Origin: Chondrosia reniformis | Lineage: Eukaryota > Porifera > Demospongiae > Chondrillida > Chondrillidae | Assembly (NCBI GenBank): GCA_947172415.1 | Contig: OX359196.1 | Span: forward strand, 5,211,901-5,275,900 | DNA length: 64,000 nucleotides | Direction of reading: 5' to 3' | In this document: positions 34,013 through 64,000 of the stretch, in pieces | Layout of the letters: each line of letters starts with the position of its first letter | Position numbering within the stretch: position 1 is the stretch's first letter | Notes under the pieces: generated by a model | Database searches by the model: none | What the model was told of the DNA's origin: nothing | The model's input: only the letters and a program-made list of their open reading frames with translations | Program-made: the position numbers and the translations under genes

Positions 34013-35673
34013 GGAGGGCAGGAGCCATGAACACTGGTTATGAGATGGAAAGCACAGGAGAGTCTGACTTATACATTGCTCCCTGCAGTACCAAGGAAGA
34101 TATATATGCTCAACTAGCTCAGTTTCATATTCTTGAGATTCCACCCCATCGCATCACTACTGGTGATAAGCTGGGGGAGGGACAGTTTGGAGAGGTATAT
34201 AGAGCATTCTGGAGGTCTCCCAAGCTGGGTCCAACAGATGTAGCAGTTAAGTTAGTGAGGGAGGGAGTGCCAGTGGAGGAGAAATTGAAGCTAGCGCTGC
34301 TTCAAGAGTCAGTCATAGTTGGCCAGTTCAAGCACAGATATGTAGTTCAACTGTATGGGATTGTCACTCTTGAGCAACCAGTGAGTTGAACAACTTCAGA
34401 TTACAGCTGAATGTATTTGTATGCTTTGATTTTTGGTTAAATTTTTGAATAATTAATTGATCCTTAATCACTATGGGCACATTTGTAAGATTCATTTCTT
34501 ACCGCATTTTACCATTTATTGCTTCATGAATAGAATATGATGTATAATGGAACTGCTACCCAAAGGAGACCTTTTGAATCATGCATGACTAAAAGGTGTT
34601 TGTCAGAGTTCAAAGTATTGAAAGAAACAAATTATTCACTTACGTATATCAAAATGATGCAAAGAATGAGTTTTTTCTTATATATTCACAGAACTCCTTC
34701 TCTACTAAAGGATCCCCCAACCTTCCAAGCTTAAGTCTATTGTTGCAGATTTGTAACAAGTGATTGATGGACTGGCTTGTCTGGCAAGAAAGGCCTTTGT
34801 ACACAGAGATATAGCAGCTAGAAATATACTCCTGGATAGTGAACTAAACTGCAAGGTAGTTGCATATATATATGCAGTTGCAAAGTACTTTTTGTGCCCT
34901 TTTTAAATTTATCAGTTTTGATTTTGATTCTAGATTGCTGATTTTGGAATGTGTCATAATTTGAAGGCTCCGAATACTATGTGTCTCATGGAGGTAATAT
35001 TCCTGTCAAGTGGACAGCTCCTGAGGCCATCTTGTACAAGAAGTACAGCACTGCCAATGATGTGCATGTGGAGCTATGGAATGTTGATGTACGAGGTCTG
35101 GTCTCTTGGACAGAAACCATTTGAGAATCATACAATCAATGAAGTTAGTACTCTACTTGAGGGTCATTGATAAATGTTGGTATTCCCAGAAAAAGCTGTC
35201 TGGCCAGTGGAGCAATAGATTACACTGATGTAACATGAATGAAACAGTGTCTTAGATTACTCATGTGATTATCACATGATCATCATTGGCTTTGTGTCAT
35301 GTATATAGGTAGAGGAGATATTTGACAAGGGGTACTGCCACCCTTGTCATGTGACTATCACATGATGCAATGCTCCTATATGTCATGTAGGTATATAGTG
35401 CAGATATTTGACAAGGGATACTGCCATCCCTGTCCACCAGGCTGTTCCAGGGCTGTGTACCAGGTGATGGTGCAGTGCTGGAACCCAGACAGTTACAAGA
35501 GACCAACTGCTGAGGACATCAGTGGACAGTTCTGTAAATCCGAGAGGATTCTTTTGAGTCAGAATGAAGAGAAGAGGAGTTCCAAGTGGGTGTATGTCCT
35601 GGGGGATCCCCTTACAGAGGGAAAACATCTCTTTGAGGATCTCCAATTCAAATACACTAAAAAGGAACAATGA
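34013..35673 (+). pseudogene. Decayed receptor-type tyrosine kinase gene
   Basis: Piece 1 (about 34013-34380) is intact: juxtamembrane-like sequence, then RITTGDKLGEGQFGEVYRAF and DVAVKLV with the ATP lysine. Piece 2 (34534-34595) encodes MELLPKGDLLNHA only after a one-base shift and meets an in-frame TGA at 34586. Piece 3 (34750-34856) has FVHRDIAARNILLD, typical of tyrosine kinases, preceded by another shift. Piece 4 (34934-35143) needs two frame changes, near 34964 and 35064 (a four-base CATG insertion), to give IADFGM, PVKWTAPEAIL and WSYGMLMYEVWSLGQKPF. Piece 5 (35395-35673) is open: GCSRAVYQVMVQCWNPDSYKRP to the stop; its first 35 bp are duplicated at 35310-35345. No signal peptide, transmembrane or extracellular part is present. 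At least four lesions make a functional kinase unlikely. Confidence 0.85.
35178..35260 (+). repeat. GA-rich dispersed repeat, fragment
   Basis: GTATTCCCAGAAAAAGCTGTCTGGCCAGTGGAG and TTAGATTACTCATG blocks in the order of the family described at 2268-2515, with the purine-rich middle deleted. It lies within the decayed kinase. Confidence 0.6.
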
Positions 35674-36560
35674 TTCATAAAGTTTTTCAGTTATTCCATA
35701 TAAATTTAATTTTTTCTGTGTACTATACAGTAGTCATCATGCATATTAATTATTTTGTTTTGTGAAAACTTTTAAGTGTAGCCTGAAGAATCGATGTTGC
35801 TAAAGTGTCTCACAAAGCTTGAATTAGAAGTGTTATACTTGAACAATTAGGAGACAGCTTCAGAGTCTAAGCACTTGCTATGTATAAATGGTTAAATTGA
35901 TGCGGCTACCATTCCAAATTTGGTAAGAGCATAGGATGTTGCCATGGCAATAGTTGAAATTGTTTTGCATAACTATGCATATAGCAAAATTTGATTTGCC
36001 CTATCTCTAACCATAGATTAATTTCATATTTCATATTAAAATTTGATGTATTATATATGTAGATGCAACTCAATCAAATTAGTGACATGAAGCTACCACG
36101 TTGTACTAGTTGTTTGTAAGAGTACTGTTTTTATTCATTTCTATGTGTTTCAAAATATTTTTAAACTTAATCAAGGTGCCAGTATATGTTTAGCAAAAAA
36201 TTGAAGAATGTCCATATGTCTGACTCAAATGTCTATTCCATTTATACACAGAAAGGTGACATAGTTCAAAGATTAGTGTCATATGTCATATACACTATAT
36301 AATGAAATGAAATGGCTTATTTGTTGCATTCATTGTAAGATCAGTAGATTTAATTTTATATAAACATCAGCAATAGTATTTTTTACACAAGTTATTAAAC
36401 GTTTCGACCACGAAGGTCTTCATCAGCATACTCATATGGATATACATAGGTATACAAGCCACTCAATTGCATAACAAGGACTCATTATTGACTATAATAT
36501 TAAAACAAAAATTTAGAGCAATTTATTTTGGGTGTATGAATTAAGTAAATAATACCAGTG
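35674..36560. other. Tail-to-tail intergenic region
   Basis: AT-rich 0.9 kb between the end of the kinase relic (plus) and the KDM5 stop (minus). A motif CGTTTCGACCACGAAGG at 36400 followed by TCTTCATCAG resembles sequences at 37627 and 49427. TTTATT at 36522-36527 could be the KDM5 poly(A) signal read on the minus strand. Nothing else was recognised. Confidence 0.45.
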
Positions 36561-54689
<18,129 letters not shown>

Positions 54690-55145
54690 TCCTTCGGTCG
54701 TCTTTCAGAGAAATCTTCCATAAGGCTGTCGTATTTATTGGTCTCGGCGATGCGTATATACTCCGTATACTACTATTGCTAACAATATTCCACAATTTCC
54801 GTATTCTTACGTAACACGGTACCGCAGCACCACGTGTCATTCGTCCGGACGGGGGCGGATGAATGATTAGGCCAGATTCGAATTCCACACCTCGACATCA
54901 ATACCGGACGTTTATAAAAAGGCCCTTATAATTTGCATAATTGCTGCTGTGGTTTGATTCAGCAGCGAGGGGTTAGATTACGTGTCGATATCGATGTGTG
55001 TGTATATAGGTTATATAGCTATCAGCCATGACTCCTGTACAAAAATGTTAATTGAGAAAAAGATTTCATAGATGTCTTATAAATAAGGTATACACTTAGA
55101 CTTGCCTATTTACCTATACTGAATGTAAATTATAAAAAGTTCCTA
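54690..55145. other. Compact KDM5 upstream / EEA1 downstream region
   Basis: 456 bp separate the KDM5 start codon from the EEA1 stop codon, both on the minus strand. The part nearest KDM5 (54690-54900) is CpG-rich and is the likely promoter/5' UTR; an open frame there (54619-54888, minus) is an upstream shadow. No poly(A) signal for EEA1 was assigned with confidence. Confidence 0.5.
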
Positions 55146-58100
55146 CTAAGACTGTTTATTTAGATGTGAATAGCAATTATCACAAACTCGAACAGGTTTC
55201 TTGGATGAAGGTAGCATGCACTGCTTTGAAGCACATTGTTGACAGAAGATTCTCCTATAAATGTGTGAAGGAAAAACAAGGTAGATGAGCTTCATTGGCC
55301 CATTTGAATGACTAAACATTAAATGTGGAAAACATGACACACTAGTGAATAAGAACTGGTGACCCCACTCGTGTGTTAAACTGACATGCATCTAAGGTGC
55401 TAACTGATTGGTGCTGATACTAGGCCAATAATATTGGGTGCTGCTTAGCAACACAATACAGTACACATGAAGCAGTGATACTATACATTACTCTGAATAT
55501 CCTTACCCACAGTTTCTACAATGGTGCTTCCTTAACATAGCTCCAAACTTTTTGGTGCATTTTGGACAGTGCGTAACCTCGTCATCTTCCTCCCATCTCC
55601 TCTGACTTTCCTGGTCCTTCATTTTCTAACAAGAGAAAAATAAATTTTATGTTCTAGCAAATAGTATTGTACTGCAATTATGGCAACTTCAAAGGATAGT
55701 ATTTTGTTGTTAATCTCAAAAGAAGCAAAGATTTAGAACACAAAGTGTTACAAACACGTGTAAATATAGTAACTGGAAAACTAATATCAAAGTCTACCTA
55801 AATCATTAAAATAATCATATACCGGACTCTAACTACTGAGATAAAGTGGTTTTCTCAAGAGGTTGACTACATTATAGTTATTAAGAGCTAGGATGGCAGT
55901 TACTGTAACATTCAAACTAAAATATTATATCATAGATTGCTCCTACTAATGCCTCATTATCATGTGTGGATATTCTATGACTCTATGCATGAAAACATCT
56001 AATATATCATTTTCCTACATCCTATTCCTACACTATAAAAAGCTTATAGGGAACTAAACCTGGAGAGAGCTTTGGATGAAGATACAGGAGTCTTTTCTTT
56101 TCTTTCTTCTTCTGCTCTACTGGGCCAGACAGCTGTTTATGGGAATTCCAACCCGACCCTGGGAATCCTTGATCTTGATCGACCTTTTGTGAATCTTGGC
56201 TCCCTATATGCTATAAATCTAGGGGTCTTATATACACAATTTTATTGGATTGGACATGGATTCTTGATTACACACTACACATTCTAAATTACTATAGGTA
56301 TAGCCAGCTATTACACTAACTCAATGTTACCACAAGTTAGATCATTTCCCAATCAAACGAACCATTTTCCTACTAACATATCATGGGAATTAACACAACC
56401 CACAGATTCACTCATTAACAAATCTTTATACTCACTGAATACTGGAGGGACACAGTAGTTAAGCCTTAATAAGGTTATACATTGATTATTGATTCAATTT
56501 CCAGGATTAGGAGAGAGAGTGAGAGCGTGTATTGTAACTATACAAGAAGGGAGCTCTGGTTGACTAGATTAATAGACTGAATTTTCTAAACATCTATCAA
56601 TTCAAAAAGCCTCTGTTTTCTTCTACCTGTATGATTAACACTAGTAATGAAAATGATTACCAAAGACATCTAGGCAGATATTAATTGATAATCAAATACT
56701 GATTAAATATACTTCCAATATACTGTATACCTGCACTGCCCCCAATATTAAGCCAATTTAAACAGTTTTATTTCTGAATCATATAATTTCTGTATTATGT
56801 ACGTATGTACTGGACCGTAGTTAACACCTGTGTATGTGTGATACATACAGGGATGATACAGGGTCACTGATGAAGGGTAGAATTCCCAGAAACAGCTGTC
56901 AGCCCTGTGGAGAAGAAGAAAACATGTAAGGAGAAAAATCATCTTGTATTCTCATCCAAAGCTCTCACTAGGTTTAGTTTCCCATGTCTTTCTAAAGTGG
57001 TTGTATAGCATGTAAGAAAAATGGTGCATTGATTATACATGCACTTAGCAGGCAAAATCATATTGTACATGGCTTATGGAGAATATATATATTTAGGTAC
57101 AGATGTACAGATTATCTTCTTTATTATAATATTTGTAGTAGCATCACAGTTCATTTAGCAAATATTGAAGGAGTACCTTATATTTTGAAATCTCCCTCTT
57201 CAACTGATTATTGGTAGTACTGATTTCTTGCATTTTTGCTTCAAGCTCCCGATTAAGCTCACCTAACTGGCTGCCCCTTTCCTCCTCCTTCAAACACCTA
57301 ATACAGTACATTGAGCAAAGGGCTTGCAAGACTGAGATTGGTGAAAATGAAGACATTTATCATTGTACAACCAGCTTCTTAAAATCTAACACCTTTGGCA
57401 TCAAAAGGCTGCTGTGGAGAGTTGGCCTGTTTTGGGGTGTATACAGGAAAAGCAAATTTGGGGAAATTAAACTATTTTTTAGTTCACAATTGTGAGGGCG
57501 TGCAAGTTGTTTAGTAATGCAGATGAAGACTTCTGGATTAAAACAGTCAATGTCTGTTAATACTTGTGTTGATGATGATCAACTATTTCAATCACCATTA
57601 TGAACACAATAAATAATCCTTATTGCTATTCAAAATGGATGGTTTCAATAGAGCAAAATTACCATAAATTATCCACAACAATCGGACAGTTGATCGATCA
57701 TTCAACTACCTATTATTATAGCACTTACCTATACTAACGCAATTATTACAAATGCAATTAGTTAAACACATTTAATACCCGTCCTAGGGTATTCATTCTG
57801 CATGTTTGGTTATGTGATAATTTCAAATCTAAAAATGTAATTGCAAGTTTCATACTATTTCCATCCCTATGCCATTAATAACTATATACTTATGACAGTA
57901 TGAATAATCTAGAACACCACATTTTAAAAATTATGATTATCATGCCTATGAATCTAAAGAGGATATACACTTCAATAAGTGTTCTTCATTCACACATACT
58001 TCTCTAGTACTGCTCTGTTCTCATCTTGTAGAGACTTATTCTTAACCTTTAGCTCTAAGACAAAGAGACAAGCTTTACTTGAGACACTTGACACAACTAT

Positions 58101-61100
58101 ATATGTAATAGTTATACACTCTGCCCCTGCAATAACGCAAGCTTATAGGCATTTACTGAGTTTCAGTGGGATACAAGAGGCCATAGTGCCTCTTATCATA
58201 GTTATACTTCAGTTGTGTAATATAATTTGCCTTGATTGCCCCAGCAACTGAGTTTATATTACATTATCGTTGAGATGGTTTGAACTTAGGACAATTTCAA
58301 CCAGTTTAATCCATTTGGGTCAAAATGCAAGACAAAACCAAAAATAAACTCCTAATTTGACACTGAAAGATTGTCAAAGGTACCTATACATACCATTTCA
58401 ATGGTAAATCTGATACACATAGACAAATCCTAAGATTATTATAATCTTTATCTGGCTATCAGCTAGAGAGTGGCTTTTAATTCTTCATACCTTCTACGAG
58501 GCCAGTGAGGTGTAGGGAACTTTCCTCAAACTCCTCTTTTCTAGTGTTGGCAATTTCAAACTGTGTTCTCAGTTGACCCAAACTTTCTGTCAAGCCAGCA
58601 ATAGTCCTTTCCTGTTCCTTGACTGTACCAGCCAACGTTTGCAGTTCCTCCTGGTGATAATCGGTTTGAGTTGACTAGACAAAAGATGCAGTATGCATGA
58701 CTGGGAATGCAGTGGCAGATAGTGATACTGTCTACATTCCAGGAAGAATTTTCTACTACTGTATATGCTTTTAAGGGTTGGCTAAAACATATATAAAAAT
58801 CTCTATCATACTGCTACTGTATAAGTGCTAGTTAAAACTGGTAACTTTTAAAGCTTATTTGCTGTATCTTGTAACTTACCAGTTTAGTCTCCATTTCCTG
58901 CAGTTCAGACTTTACCTGGCTGCACTCCTCACTGCTCTTTCTAACTGACACTTGCAGCTACAATAGAATATATTTTGATAAGAGTGCAGAGGCAAGCAAG
59001 ATTTGATTAGTTTGGAAATGACATCAGAAAAATGATGACTAAATATTCTATTTAAATATGTGATTTATAATTTAGGACAACCAAAAAACTACATACATTC
59101 TACAAAAGCTCTAATTGACCTTTGAACTTTGGTTTGAACACTAGGAAATGTACTAATTACCTCCACTTTCTCTCTTGTCATCTTCTCTATCATATCTTCC
59201 AAAGTAGTCCTATCCTTGTCCATATTCTCCCTTTCCAATTGAAATTGTTCACGGTCCTAACAGACAGAATATAACAGACACATATTATAGTCCCTAAATA
59301 CACTATGATCAATGGTCACCGAATTATGGTTGGATCTTAAAATCCTGGCAAAAAATGTAATGGGTAGTACATAAGGTTTTCTATAATGCAGCCACCTCTC
59401 TAATAAGGCCAAGTTCAGCTGGCACCAAGCCGACCACGTTAGACAGGTTTTACTGTATGTATGATCAGTAACATGACGGACCATGTCTTGTATTACCAAT
59501 ATACAGTACTGCAAACACATGCACTATTATAGATTCAATGCCAAGACGTACTGCCATTCTATTGCTCTTCTCGTTCTGAAGGATCTCACTAACTTTACCA
59601 AGTTCCACAATCTAAGTACACACGTAAAGCAAAAGAAAAAGAGTTAGCCATAGAGTATGCCCAAAGGTTCTACGTATGTACGTATGTATATATGTGTATG
59701 TATGACATGTACAGGTAAGGTCTTTCAGATGCTAGATATCACTGCACTACTGCTGCCAGTGGATACAAACAGTATAGTTTTATACAGTATGCATATAAAT
59801 AATTAGACACTTCATGTAACATGCCATACAGTGTATATGTAGCAGTACTTTGTGAATATTTTAGAATACCTTGGTCTGAAGGTCCTTTTCAAGTTCCCTC
59901 AATTGAGACTGCAGCTCGGCTCCTTTGGCCTGCTGAGCAGTGTAAGCCTCCGTAGTGCTATCACACTGAGCTCTCAGTTTTGAAACCTGAAATCAAAACA
60001 CACAACAATAAGAACCTTTCCATTTCCATGGAAACACAAAGCCATTCAAATATACACAAATATTTTGGAATGCAACACCATTGAATAACATAGTGAACCT
60101 TAGGAATTAGGGACACTCCAGAGACTATGTATTCTGGAGTGAATTTTAAATGTTCTCATCTACAGTATATTTGTAGACAGATATTTCAAATGCTCCCCAA
60201 TTGCTCATAACAGCTATAGATAGTTACCAAAGAGCTACCTAGTTACCAAAGAGCTACCTAGTTACCAAAGGTATATTGGTGTATAAAATACATATATACC
60301 ACATCAGCTACATATCCCGTCTTTAGCCTCATACGTATGTAATCCTATCTATGGGAAAATAGTGTTTTAGTTCATTCATGTGTATGAGCACACTAGACTG
60401 GACCTCTTGCTTAATTTGTCCCTCTTCTTGTATCTTTTCAACAATTTTCTGCTGGCTCTCTTCCAACTTGGCTTCCTTGGACTGGCAACATGAGAAGATA
60501 GACATTGTAACAACTTTAATGGCAAACATTCACACGTACTCGTAAAGCCTCCTTCATTTCATTAATTTCTTTCTCTTTCTTGGCAATCTAAACACAGTGA
60601 AATCAAAAAATCAATTGTCCACCAGCACTGCCATCTTAAATATACTCATTGAAACTTTGGGGGTAAAGTGTGATATAAAGAAAAGAATTGCATTATAGAA
60701 TGATACATGAGCTACTAGTCTCAAACAACAATTACACTTTAGGAACACAAAGTTAAGAGGAAGTGGCATGCTATCTACAGTGCACCATTCCTGTGACTGT
60801 ACATAAAATGGATTTAACAAACAGAATGCATTCCTACTTGTGTACACATGTACTGGGAGAGACTTTAAATAGATAAAGCCTACAAGTAGGAATATTAAGG
60901 TTAACAGCACAAGATGGGAAACATACACAAGCTGATAATGAATAATATGTTAAATAGGAAGTATCTACGTACATATATGTACTCTACTACTCTTTTGTTA
61001 TTGTTATTATTGATATGTGAGTACTCCATGTGCTATACATACACACAACATGTAGCACTATACAAAGGATACGTATACGTATATACACACATATACCACC

Positions 61101-63908
61101 ATAATACATTCATCTTGCTACTCTTCTAAACCTACCTCTTTGTGCAATGCCCTCATATCTTCTTCATACTTCACAACAGCTTCCTTATGATGTTTCTCTT
61201 TGGTTGCTATGGAAACCTCAAAACTTGACAACTCCAGCTTATGGGTCTCCATCTATTTCATAGATATACATGACATGAACTACACATACCAGACTACATC
61301 ACAAGACTTACCTTGGAGTCCATTTTCTTCTCCAAACTTACTATCTCATTCTAAATGGGAAAGGATTTGGTTAGGTATTATAACAATTATTCATATAGCA
61401 GTTCTATATAAGTAGGTATGAGTATAATTATTCATTACAACTTAGCCAACTATTAGCTGACATATAAAATCTGTAGGGTGTGTAAACTGCCAATTTATGC
61501 ACCTGAATCATGCTCTTTGCCTGCTCCAACTGAAGAATTTTCTGGTTAGCTTGAGTTAGTTCTAGATCGTGAGCACCTTTAGCTAGCTCAAAGTCTGCCT
61601 ACACAGGAGGAGAAGTAGCAGGAGTAAGAGGTACATATGAAATGTGGTCCTAAATAGATAGTGGAATGGTGGGACAGAAGAGTCACAGTGTGTAATGTAC
61701 TTTTTGTTTAGAGTTGGATTCTTGAAGTGAAGCACACTCAGTCTTTGAAGCTACCAGTAGCTGTAATAAGAACCACAATCACAATGAGTAAGAGCACTTA
61801 AAAATGCTAACTTGTTAACCAACAGTTTCAGTGTTGGCGAGTTTCTCTTGTAAATGTGAAAGCTTTTCCTGGGCTGTCACAACCTGTATGGACTATATGG
61901 ACAGCTACGTAATCTTAACTATAACCAATGAATGAACTTACTAACCTTTTCATTCAGTGATGCTTCCAATTCGTGCTTAACTCTATTGAAGTCTTCTTTC
62001 AGCTGCTTAATTTCTTCTGTACTTTTCAACTGTACTGCACTTTCTCTTTCTTCCACCTTTAGAAGCAAGCAAGGTACATAGTACATATAGGAAATTCCCA
62101 AAAAAGAGTTGGAAATAGATTAGGAAATATTGGCATCTGACATGGTTGAACGACTAGTATTAAGGTACTGTACATGTACGTAGTATTGCAATCAGTTGTA
62201 CTATCTGAACAATGCAACACAAGCACACTAGTACATAATGAAAATGTACTTGTATTATGAGCACAGTAAATGAGATGCATTCATTGAGCGTCAATCATTT
62301 TGTTTATATACCAATAAGATTCAGTAATTAATGAAAACCATGAATTTTAATCATACATATACAGCTGTCTGACCCAGTGGAGAAGAAGATGAAAGAAAGG
62401 AAAAGAAGAAAGAAAAGACTCCTGTGTCTTTCAAAGCTCTCTCCAGGTTTAGTTCCCCTATAGGCGTTTTTATAGAATAGGCACAGTAGGAAAATGGTGT
62501 ATTAGATTTTTCATGTGTGGTCTCTCCTTCACACCTCAATTATTCGTTTGACAGATTTCTTAATCTCCTCCTCCTTGCCAAGTAACTTTGTCTCCAGTGA
62601 TGCAACTTGGTTGGCTAGGTTAACCCTGTCTTCGTTCCACTTTGTCAGACTGTCATTTAGTTCCTCCCTCTACACCAAATACAATGCATTTTCACTTCAA
62701 ACAGCTTCACAAGCAACAGTGCCATAATTTGCATACTTTCATTTGTAGCTCAGCAGTAAGCTCTTGTATTTGTTTGGTAGCTTCTGTCTTAAAAGAGGAA
62801 AGTTGCTCTTTCAAATCTGTTTCTTTTTGCAAAGCCTGTTTTTCCATCTGACACAATCCAGGAAACATGCATCAAACAAAAACACACACACACAATTAGT
62901 AACAACAGACATAAACAACATTATTTACTTAGTAAAATTTATGTAGCATTCCAAATGGCTACACATGCAACTATTATATCACCTGTGATAACTGATCCTG
63001 TAGTTGCTTGTTTTTACTGTCGCTTGCACTGACTGCCAACTTTAAAGATTCCAGTTGGGTCTTGAAGCTATCTTCTGATTTAGCAAAGTTCTTCTCCTTC
63101 TCCTGCATCACTTCACTCTATTAAGATGAGTAAAGTACAATTCTTTATGTCACTGACCATTCAAAAGCAGTTAAATTGATCAAATGAGCAGGTAGTTCAT
63201 TTCTTTACTAACATTGTACTATTTGTAAACATCTATTCTACCTTTTCCTTGAGTTCAGCTGTTAAAACCTCAATCTTTCCCGTAGTAGTAGCCACTAAAA
63301 ACTCATTCTCCTTCAAGTCACCCCTTAGATTATCACATTCTCTCTGCAACTGTTCCAACGAGGCCTTAAGCTCTTCATTTCTCCCCTCCATTACTCCAAA
63401 TCTCTGCTCCATCTCCTTCTCCCTCACTGAGGCAGCCTCAGTAGCTTCCTCCATCTTCCTCTGAATATTGGTCTGTACAGTAGAACATTAAACAAGCTTG
63501 ATATTTCATACTACCTATCATAACATGTAAAAGATGTTTTACATATGTACACCCACAAGGAGAATATTCGTACCTTTTCTTGTTCCAATTGCACAATAGC
63601 TTCTGTAGCTCCTTCACCTGCCTCAATCTACATACAAGAAGACAGCAGGATGAACGTGGGGGATCTCCCTTTAATCACACTTACAACCTGTCTAATGCAG
63701 TATAGATAATGGTACCTAATACAGTACTCACTTTAGTTATCAAGTCAGCTTTCTCCTTTTGAGAAGCTAAAATGTCCTCCTTCAGGTGGTCCAATTTCTG
63801 CTGGAGTTCATCATACCTTCCTTCCTTGGTCTCAAGCTGCTTCTCCAGATGTTGAACTTGTCTTATCAAATGCTTGTTTTCCTCCTGAGCCGAGGCCAGT
63901 GTTACCTC
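55146..63908 (-). CDS. EEA1: EEA1 homologue, 3' part (coiled coil + FYVE), about 796 aa seen
   Basis: Exons in coding order: 63908-63732, 63627-63574, 63472-63242, 63117-62983, 62847-62737, 62669-62535, 62056-61946, 61883-61824, 61760-61701, 61598-61503, 61350-61312, 61252-61136, 60587-60540, 60481-60404, 59986-59870, 59611-59552, 59256-59161, 58957-58880, 58674-58491, 58054-58000, 57297-57177, 55625-55507, 55254-55146 (stop). The 5' part lies beyond the window. EEA1 is a dimeric tether on early endosomes that binds PI3P and Rab5. Almost all of the visible protein is Glu/Lys/Leu/Gln-rich coiled coil. The C-terminus is a FYVE zinc finger: RW..DDEV, CPKC, the PI3P-binding patch [14 protein letters not shown] and [10 protein letters not shown]. 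The ending [13 protein letters not shown] is EEA1-like rather than like other FYVE proteins. Nearly every exon is phase 0. The donor at 60404 (GTCCAG) is weak and uncertain. Confidence 0.88.
55990..56220 (-). repeat. GA-rich dispersed repeat, inverted copy
   Basis: The minus strand carries GATTCACAAAAGGTCGATC, GGAATTCCCATAAAC, AGCTGTCTGGCCCAGTAGAG, the purine run, CTTCATCCAAAGCTCTCTCC, GGTTTAGTTCCC and TTAGATGTTTTCAT. EEA1 intron. Confidence 0.8.
56845..57045 (+). repeat. GA-rich dispersed repeat copy
   Basis: AGGGTCACTGATGAAGGGTA, GAATTCCCAGAAACAGCTGT, TTCTCATCCAAAGCTCTCAC and TAGGTTTAGTTTCCC in family order (see 2268-2515). EEA1 intron. Confidence 0.8.
62360..62520 (+). repeat. GA-rich dispersed repeat copy
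   Basis: Starts at CAGCTGTCTGACCCAGTGGA and ends TTAGATTTTTCATGTG, lacking the left third of the family. It ends 15 bp before the 3' end of an EEA1 exon (62535), so it sits right at the donor side of that intron. Confidence 0.8.
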
Positions 63909-64000
63909 CTACAGTAGGGATGGCATTGTTGTGTCACATTCACAACTCTGTTGACACAGATATTACCTAAAAAACTAGCTATTTTAACTAAAATAACACA

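Overview
The window is nuclear DNA of an animal, most likely a sponge. This is an inference: split genes with many short GT-AG introns (often 55-120 bp), AT-rich non-coding DNA full of TACGTA/GTAC motifs, animal-type genes (KDM5, WNK, muskelin, EEA1, a tyrosine kinase) and abundant small repeats. No bacterial, phage or viral gene was seen. I built gene models by joining exons at GT/AG sites, requiring the reading phase to match across every junction and the protein to resemble a known family.

Layout. Plus strand: an SLC41/MgtE-type magnesium transporter (1059-5805, 9 exons, 520 aa); GTF3C1, the B-block-binding large subunit of TFIIIC (6074-16636, 31 exons, 1573 aa); a WNK kinase (17829-26543, 9 exons, 1523 aa). 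Then about 2.5 kb without a recognised gene. Minus strand: a secreted clan GH-A glycoside hydrolase (29058-32342, 9 exons, 613 aa). Only 124 bp away and divergent is a plus-strand mosaic locus: the first five exons of muskelin, then a 384-bp near-identical copy of the end of the WNK gene, then a decayed tyrosine-kinase gene (32467-35673). Minus strand again: a KDM5 histone H3K4 demethylase (36561-54689, 25 exons, 1766 aa) and, 456 bp upstream of its start, the 3' part of an EEA1 homologue ending in a FYVE finger (55146-63908, running off the window).

The genes do not form a pathway. They are unrelated housekeeping, chromatin, kinase and endosome genes packed closely.

The most interesting material is (i) the muskelin/WNK/tyrosine-kinase mosaic, where a muskelin fragment can be spliced in phase into the WNK tail; (ii) minisatellites in KDM5 whose repeat unit contains an authentic splice acceptor (46101-46343) or donor (44136-44885); (iii) a glycoside hydrolase that appears to lack its nucleophile; and (iv) several unnamed small repeat families (a GA-rich element with at least 10 copies, foldback elements, a tRNA-derived SINE), one copy nested in another.
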